Shown one piece after another: positions 42,664 through 46,939 of a DNA stretch of 46,939 nt. The stretch is from Acidobacteriaceae bacterium (GTDB taxonomy: Bacteria > Acidobacteriota > Terriglobia > Terriglobales > Acidobacteriaceae): assembly GCA_003131315.1 (NCBI GenBank), contig PKUV01000156.1, positions 1 to 46,939 of the forward strand, read 5' to 3'. The translations under genes and the position numbers were made by a program. The first letter of the stretch is position 1. Every line of letters starts with the position of its first letter. The notes beneath the pieces were generated by a model. That model had not been told where the DNA came from and made no database searches. It was given only the letters and a program-made list of their open reading frames with translations.

Positions 42664-44280
42664 GTGAAACGCGCCGCTGTTTTCGTCTTTCTGGTTTCGC
42701 TGCTTTTCTGCCCGTCGCTTCGTGCCCAGGACAGCCCCGCCTCCGGCCCAACTGTGGTCGGTCGGACCATGGTCGTAATTCCCTTCGAGAATGCTTCTCC
42801 GACCCCAGGCCTGGAATGGCTCGGCGAATCTTTTCCCGAAACCTTCCACGAACAACTCAATTCTCCGGTGCTGTACGTAACCAGCCGCGACGAGCGCCTC
42901 CGGGCCTACGATCGCCAGGGCGTTCCGGCCGGCGTGCACGCTTCGCGCGCCACCCTCTACCGCCTCGCCGAGCAGATGGATGTCGATTATGCCGTGCTCG
43001 GCTCTTATAAGTATGACGGCGCGCGCCTGACTGCAATCGCCCAGTTGCTCGACATGCGGGCGCAGAAACTCTCGCCCGCCGCCACCGAGTCTGGACCACT
43101 GGCCGATCTTGGCACGCTGCAATCCGCACTGGCTTGGGATTTGCTTCGCCTGATCCGCGCCGACTTCCCCGTGCCCAAGGACAAGTACATCGCCAGCGTT
43201 GTTCCCGTGCGCCTGGACGCCCTGGAAAATTACATTCGCGGCATGCTGGCCACTACTGCCGAAGAAAAAGTGCAGCACTATCGAGAAGCGGTCCGCCTTA
43301 ATCCGGATTATGCGCAAGCCTGGCTGGGACTGGGTAAGACCTACTACGCCCAGCGCGCTTACGAACTGGCGATCACTGCCCTGGGCCAAGTCCAGCATTC
43401 TTCCGCAGTCGCCCGCGAGGCAAATTTCTATCTCGGTCTCGCCGCCTACGCTCACGGAGACTTCGCGAAATCGGAAAGCGCCTTTGGGTTCGTCGCCGCC
43501 CGCCTGCCTCTGGCCGAGGTCTATAACAACCTTGGAGTGGTCGCCGCCCGCCGCGGCCAGAAAAAGGCCGGCGACTATTTCGAGAAGGCGATTCAGAACG
43601 ATCCGAGCGATCCTGACTATCACTTCAACTTGGGAGTGACTCTTACCCAGGCTGGCGATCGCGCCGGCGCGGCCCGCGAACTGCATACGGCGCTCGATCG
43701 TCGCCCGAACGACGCCGAGGCTAAAATGTTGCTCGACTCCCTGACGCCTCCTGCTGGCGGTATCGTTCCGAGCAGCGCGACGTCGAAGGCGCCCTTGGAG
43801 CGCATCAAGCGCAACTACGAGGAAAACGCCTTCCGCCAAATGACCACGCAAATGGGAAGCTGGGCCGAGCAGCAATTTGCCCGATCCGATCCACGCGCAC
43901 ACGCGCGCTTTCACATCGAACTCGGCAAAGAACTCCTGGCCCACGGATTCACTGCCGAAGCGGAGGCCGAATTCCGCCATGCGGCCGCGGTCGATCCGTC
44001 GAGCAGCGCGCCCCTCACCGCCCTGGCTGAAGATTACGACGCTCGCGGCGACGCCCGCGAAGCTCGCGCCCAGGCCGAGGCCGCACTCCGCATTCGCGAG
44101 TCGGCTGAGGCTTACCTGGTTCTTGCGCGGCTCGATTTGAGAGAAAATAGAATAGAAGCGGCCGCCCAGAACATCAATCGGGCGCTGCAACTGGAACCCG
44201 GCAATCCCGCGGGCCAGGACTTGAAGCGCACCCTAGCAGCCAAGCTTGCGGAGAAAGCGCAGCCGCTGTCACAACCATGA
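42664..44280 (+). CDS. Secreted TPR protein with TolB-like N-domain
   Basis: 538 aa from GTG. It has a signal peptide (MKRAAVFVFLVSLLFCPSLRA). A domain at about 30-170 opens VVIPFENASPTPGLEWLGES and resembles the FlgO/TolB-like fold. Multiple TPR units follow between about 190 and 365 (VQHYREAVRLNPDYAQAWLG; LAEVYNNLGVVAARRGQKKA; DPDYHFNLGVTLTQAGDRAG), and a second set at about 410-530. A periplasmic scaffold is likely. Its stop overlaps the nfeD start as ATGA. Confidence 0.83.
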   Translation: MKRAAVFVFLVSLLFCPSLRAQDSPASGPTVVGRTMVVIPFENASPTPGLEWLGESFPETFHEQLNSPVLYVTSRDERLRAYDRQGVPAGVHASRATLYRLAEQMDVDYAVLGSYKYDGARLTAIAQLLDMRAQKLSPAATESGPLADLGTLQSALAWDLLRLIRADFPVPKDKYIASVVPVRLDALENYIRGMLATTAEEKVQHYREAVRLNPDYAQAWLGLGKTYYAQRAYELAITALGQVQHSSAVAREANFYLGLAAYAHGDFAKSESAFGFVAARLPLAEVYNNLGVVAARRGQKKAGDYFEKAIQNDPSDPDYHFNLGVTLTQAGDRAGAARELHTALDRRPNDAEAKMLLDSLTPPAGGIVPSSATSKAPLERIKRNYEENAFRQMTTQMGSWAEQQFARSDPRAHARFHIELGKELLAHGFTAEAEAEFRHAAAVDPSSSAPLTALAEDYDARGDAREARAQAEAALRIRESAEAYLVLARLDLRENRIEAAAQNINRALQLEPGNPAGQDLKRTLAAKLAEKAQPLSQP

Positions 44281-45608
44281 AGCCGTCTCGATTTTTCGCC
44301 TCTCGTTTCTCCTCCTTGCTGGTTCGCTGGCTTGCAGTGGTCCTTCTTTTCGCCCTTTTCGCCGCCCTCTGCTCCGCCGACGTCTTGAAGATCGTGATCA
44401 ACGACAACATCCAGCCCGTCACCGCCGAATACATCGGCCGTGCCCTCGAGCTGGCAGCCGCCAACCACGATCAAGCCGTCCTCATCGAGATCAACACTCC
44501 CGGCGGACTGGTCGATTCGACGCGCGAAATCATCGAAAAAATCGTGGCCTCGCCGGTGCCGGTCATCATCTACGTGACGCCCAGCGGCAGCCGCGCCGCA
44601 TCGGCTGGCTTCTTCATCCTGGAATCAGGGGACGTTGCGGCGATGGCGCCGGGAACCAATACCGGCGCCGCGCATCCCGTCATTTTGGGCGAAAAGATGG
44701 ACGACGTGATGAAACAGAAAATGGAGAACGACGCCGCAGCCCTGATGCGCTCGGTCGTTGCCAAGCGCGGTCGCAATGTCGAACTGGCGGAGAGCGCCGT
44801 ACGCGAGTCAAAATCCTTTACCGACCAGGAGGCGCTCGACAAGAAACTGATCGAGTACATCGCTCCGAGCGAGCAGGACCTGTTCCACCAATTGAACGGG
44901 AAGAGCTTCAAACGATTTAACGGCACGACCGTCACGCTCAGCCTCGCCGACCAACCGGTGCGCGACTACCGGATGACGCTCAAGCAGCGCATCCTTTCCT
45001 ACATCATGGACCCCAACGTGGCGTTCATCCTGCTGGCCATCGGTGCGATGGCGCTGTATGCCGAATTCAACCACCCCGGTGCGGTCATTCCTGGAACCGT
45101 GGGCGTGGTCTTCATCCTTCTGGCGGCGTTCGCGTTGAACCTGCTGCCGGTGCGCTTCGCGGCGATTGCTATGATCATCGGCGCCTTTGCGCTGTTCGCC
45201 GCGGAAGCCAAGTTCGCCAGCCACGGCGTGCTCACCACCGGCGGGATTGTCCTGTTGACGATGGGCGGCCTGTTCCTGGTTGACGCTCCCATCCCCGAAA
45301 TGCGCGTCCACCTCGCGACCGCGCTCGCCGTCAGCATCCCGCTCGGACTTATCACGGCCTTCCTGATGAGCATCGCCGTGCGCGCCCGCCGCAACAAGAT
45401 TGTCACCGGCAAACAAGGATTGATCGGCGAAATCGGAATTGCGCAATGCACGCTCGCGCCCGCCGGAAAAGTGTTCGTGCACGGCGAGCTTTGGGACGCC
45501 GTCTCCTCAGTCCCCATCTCCGCCGGAGAAAGCATCGTCGTGCGCCAGATTGACGGGCTTACGCTGCGAGTCGATCCCGTAGCAGCGGCGAGAACAGTGA
45601 TGGCATAA
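44277..45608 (+). CDS. nfeD: NfeD/ClpP-class membrane serine protease
   Basis: 443 aa. A signal or anchor helix is followed by a ClpP-like protease domain (about 35-225): LIEINTPGGLVDSTREIIEK, YVTPSGSRAASAGFFILESG with the catalytic Ser in ASAGF, and FTDQEALDKKLIEYIA. Next come about five membrane helices (240-370) and an OB-fold-like C-terminus (GLIGEIGIAQ, HGELWDAVS). These are NfeD1b-type membrane proteases thought to work with stomatin/SPFH partners, of which none is adjacent here. It is coupled to the TPR gene. Confidence 0.93.
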   Translation: MKPSRFFASRFSSLLVRWLAVVLLFALFAALCSADVLKIVINDNIQPVTAEYIGRALELAAANHDQAVLIEINTPGGLVDSTREIIEKIVASPVPVIIYVTPSGSRAASAGFFILESGDVAAMAPGTNTGAAHPVILGEKMDDVMKQKMENDAAALMRSVVAKRGRNVELAESAVRESKSFTDQEALDKKLIEYIAPSEQDLFHQLNGKSFKRFNGTTVTLSLADQPVRDYRMTLKQRILSYIMDPNVAFILLAIGAMALYAEFNHPGAVIPGTVGVVFILLAAFALNLLPVRFAAIAMIIGAFALFAAEAKFASHGVLTTGGIVLLTMGGLFLVDAPIPEMRVHLATALAVSIPLGLITAFLMSIAVRARRNKIVTGKQGLIGEIGIAQCTLAPAGKVFVHGELWDAVSSVPISAGESIVVRQIDGLTLRVDPVAAARTVMA

Positions 45609-45690
45609 CTTTTCGGGGTTGCGAGGGTGAGCAATTTTCGCCTCTTATGGATCGATATCACAATTCTACGGTTGGCAAAGATTGCCAATG

Positions 45691-45822
45691 TATGGGTACC
45701 CCCCTCCCCCCGGTCTTTTGGAATCATAGGGTTAGGAGGAAATTCCCGCTAGATCTTTGAGTTTAAATGACTTAGAGGTAAAGTCTTTATTCGTCAATGA
45801 CTTAGCTCGCTTCTTCGCTCGC
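45691..45822. repeat. C-rich tract plus TCTTT...ATGACTTAG double repeat
   Basis: GGTACCCCCCTCCCCCCGG begins near 45695. Two 22-nt units then appear: TCTTTGAGTTTAAATGACTTAG in two pieces (45754-45763, 45764-45775) and the diverged TCTTT...TCAATGACTTAG (45784-45805), 30 nt apart. I recall similar C-rich plus CTTAG repeats in other Acidobacteriota intergenic regions. No gene is seen in 45609-46010. Confidence 0.55.
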
Positions 45823-46010
45823 TCGGGGGTTTGGCGGCGGGCTGACTACCGCTCATTTTCCCAAATTGGTGTTTTCAAAGAGCGCCCACCAGTGGGGGCT
45901 GGGGCAGCTTCGAGGGGCGTCTTGGTTGACGGGCACAGCTCGGCCCTGCCACAGGTCGATCTCCATTGTCGCCGACGGCCGGTTAGAAGTCTGTGACGCG
46001 TGGCCCGGGC

Positions 46011-46110
46011 GTTTGTGATGAAAAAGGGTAGAAGTCAGATTGCGGCGGTCAGCGAGAAATCCCAGGCTGTGGGCGGACGTGGAATCCCACCCTTCAAAAA
46101 ACGAAGGGTG
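46011..46110. repeat. Left direct repeat flanking parD/parE-like pair
   Basis: About 100 bp beginning GTTTGTGATGAAAAAGGGTA and ending with a hairpin CACCCTTC-AAAAAAC-GAAGGGTG. It matches 46773-46871 at about 90 % of positions in the same orientation. Confidence 0.85.
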
Positions 46111-46160
46111 CGGCACCCGGCACCTTGTAACAAGCGAGGGTTTATCGTATCTTGAAGGCG

Positions 46161-46409
46161 ATGGAAGTGCATTTCACCCCCGACGTTGAAAAGCAGCTCA
46201 GCGACCTCGTAGCGCAGAGCGGACGCGGGACCAACGAGTTTTTGCAAGATGCATTGGCCGCATATTTCGACGAACTGACGCAAACGCGGGAAATGCTCAA
46301 CAGCCGCTATGACGAACTGAAAAGCGGCAGGGTGAAGCCCCTCGATGGTGAAGAAGCCTTCGCCCGCCTGCAAGCGAAAACCGAAGCACAGCGCAATCGC
46401 CCGCTGTGA
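46161..46409 (+). CDS. ParD-like antitoxin
   Basis: 82 aa from the ATG at 46161 (a TTG three codons earlier is possible). It opens MEVHFTPDVEKQLSDLVAQS, then RGTNEFLQDALAAYFDEL, a pattern seen in antitoxins encoded before ParE toxins. The C-terminal half (REMLNSRYDELKSGRVKPLD) would wrap the toxin. Its stop overlaps the next gene's GTG as GTGA. Such proteins neutralise ParE and repress the operon. Confidence 0.82.
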   Translation: MEVHFTPDVEKQLSDLVAQSGRGTNEFLQDALAAYFDELTQTREMLNSRYDELKSGRVKPLDGEEAFARLQAKTEAQRNRPL

Positions 46410-46719
46410 GCAGTGGCTACGCGCTCCACCCGGAAGCCTTCGCCGACCTCAACGAAATACGCGATTTCATTGCGCAGGAAAACCCGGACGCAGCCGACCG
46501 GGTCATGTTGGAGATTTTTGACGCCATTCGCGGACTTGTGCCTTTTCCCCATCGGGGCCACCGCCGCCCCGACCTCAGTTCGCGGCCTTTGCGGTTCACT
46601 CTTGTACGGGAATATCTGATTGCCTACGCGCCAGAGGAAAGACCCTGTGGGTTGCCGCGGTAATGCATGGACGCCGCAACCCCCGCATCATGGCCGCGAT
46701 CCTGAGAGGCAGGGAATAA
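46406..46719 (+). pseudogene. ParE/RelE-type toxin, frameshifted
   Basis: The frame from GTG 46406 encodes YALHPEAFADLNEIRDFIAQ and the later VREYLIAYAPEERP, typical of RelE/ParE toxins. It then runs out of frame at CCC (46643-46645) to stop at 46663. Inserting one C at this point restores LWVAAVMHGRRNPRIMAAIL then RGRE and a stop at 46717-46719, exactly the family C-terminus. The lesion deletes the catalytic C-terminal strand. It may be true inactivation or a sequencing error in a short C run. Confidence 0.88.
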
Positions 46720-46772
46720 CCCCCCCGCCCAGAACATAAGGCGCTCGGCTGGGACGGGCCGGGGCACACGGC

Positions 46773-46871
46773 GTTTGTGATGAAAAAGGGTAGAAGTTAG
46801 ATTGCGGCGGGCGGCAAAAAATCCCAAGCAGTGGGCGGACTGGAATCCCACCCTTCAAAAAACGGAGGGTG
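46773..46871. repeat. Right direct repeat flanking parD/parE-like pair
   Basis: About 90 % identical to 46011-46110, same orientation, one gap. Its terminal hairpin is CCCACCCTTC / GGAGGGTGGG. With the left copy it encloses a 662-bp segment holding only the antitoxin and broken toxin genes. Confidence 0.85.
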
Positions 46872-46904
46872 GGGCGGAGTCGAACGGTGTCGGCTGTTCG
46901 GCAG

Positions 46905-46933
46905 GCCACTTCTCGAAAAGCGCGAGAAGTGGC
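46905..46933. repeat. 11-bp hairpin GCCACTTCTCG / CGAGAAGTGGC
   Basis: A perfect 11-bp stem with a 7-nt loop at the very end of the window. No gene is seen after 46719, so its role (terminator or interspersed repeat) cannot be judged. Confidence 0.7.
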
Positions 46934-46939
46934 GCACCC

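Noticed and set aside
41623-44190. An 855-codon minus-strand open frame
   Set aside because: It is antisense to the TPR gene at 42664 and out of frame with the membrane-protein gene at 40845. Both of these have clear domains; the long frame reflects GC-rich codon bias.
45757-45996. 79-codon plus-strand frame
   Set aside because: Starts inside the repeat element, lacks a ribosome site and has no recognisable features.

Overview
The window looks like chromosome from an Acidobacteriota bacterium, probably the Terriglobia/Koribacter lineage. This is an inference. It rests on moderately high GC, genes for the futalosine menaquinone route (mqnE, a UbiA-type mqnP), a bacillithiol gene (bshC), a compact Tad pilus operon, and many palindromic intergenic repeats of the kind I associate with that group. 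No rRNA, CRISPR array, transposase or phage gene was seen.

Layout. 1-1450: tRNA-Ser(CGA), a decayed second tRNA-Ser, then a brnT-brnA toxin-antitoxin operon with a clear promoter and a coupled small gene. 1480-11340: mostly housekeeping genes (msrA, mqnE, a secreted trypsin-like protease, an orphan parD, mqnP, pcm, a threonine synthase, a TPR membrane protein, a DedA protein, nth). 11445-17356: an FHA-GAF-SpoIIE phosphatase, two translationally coupled GT87-like membrane proteins and a large polytopic membrane protein. 17471-27255: a Tad/Flp operon (flp pilin, cpaB, cpaC, cpaE, cpaF, tadB, tadC), then a DUF192 gene and a very Gly/Pro-rich TonB-like gene. 27356-33796: a 2-hydroxyacid dehydrogenase, gpmI, a DinB-like gene, several small genes and eno. 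34015-45608: a candidate selenocysteine peroxiredoxin, a secreted glycine-rich protein, a GH57 glycosidase, a HAD hydrolase, bshC, a paralogue of the 15.8-kb membrane protein, and a TPR gene coupled to nfeD. 45609-46939: intergenic repeats around a parD/parE-type module whose toxin gene is frameshifted.

The strongest observation is at 34015-34509. A thioredoxin-fold peroxiredoxin frame carries a single in-frame TGA exactly where the peroxidatic cysteine is expected (RGTW-U-PNC). The frame continues intact to a normal stop, and a hairpin with the spacing and loop of a bacterial SECIS lies just after the TGA. A standard gene caller would split or truncate this gene. With MsrA and bacillithiol synthesis it suggests a thiol/selenol redox theme, but no sel genes lie in the window to confirm it.

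Other points of note are the number and diversity of palindromic elements between genes, including two inside the Tad operon; the 162-bp near-perfect palindrome at 38491-38652; four toxin-antitoxin loci in different states (complete, two orphan antitoxins, one frameshifted); and the unusual repeat-rich TonB-like protein at the end of the Tad operon.
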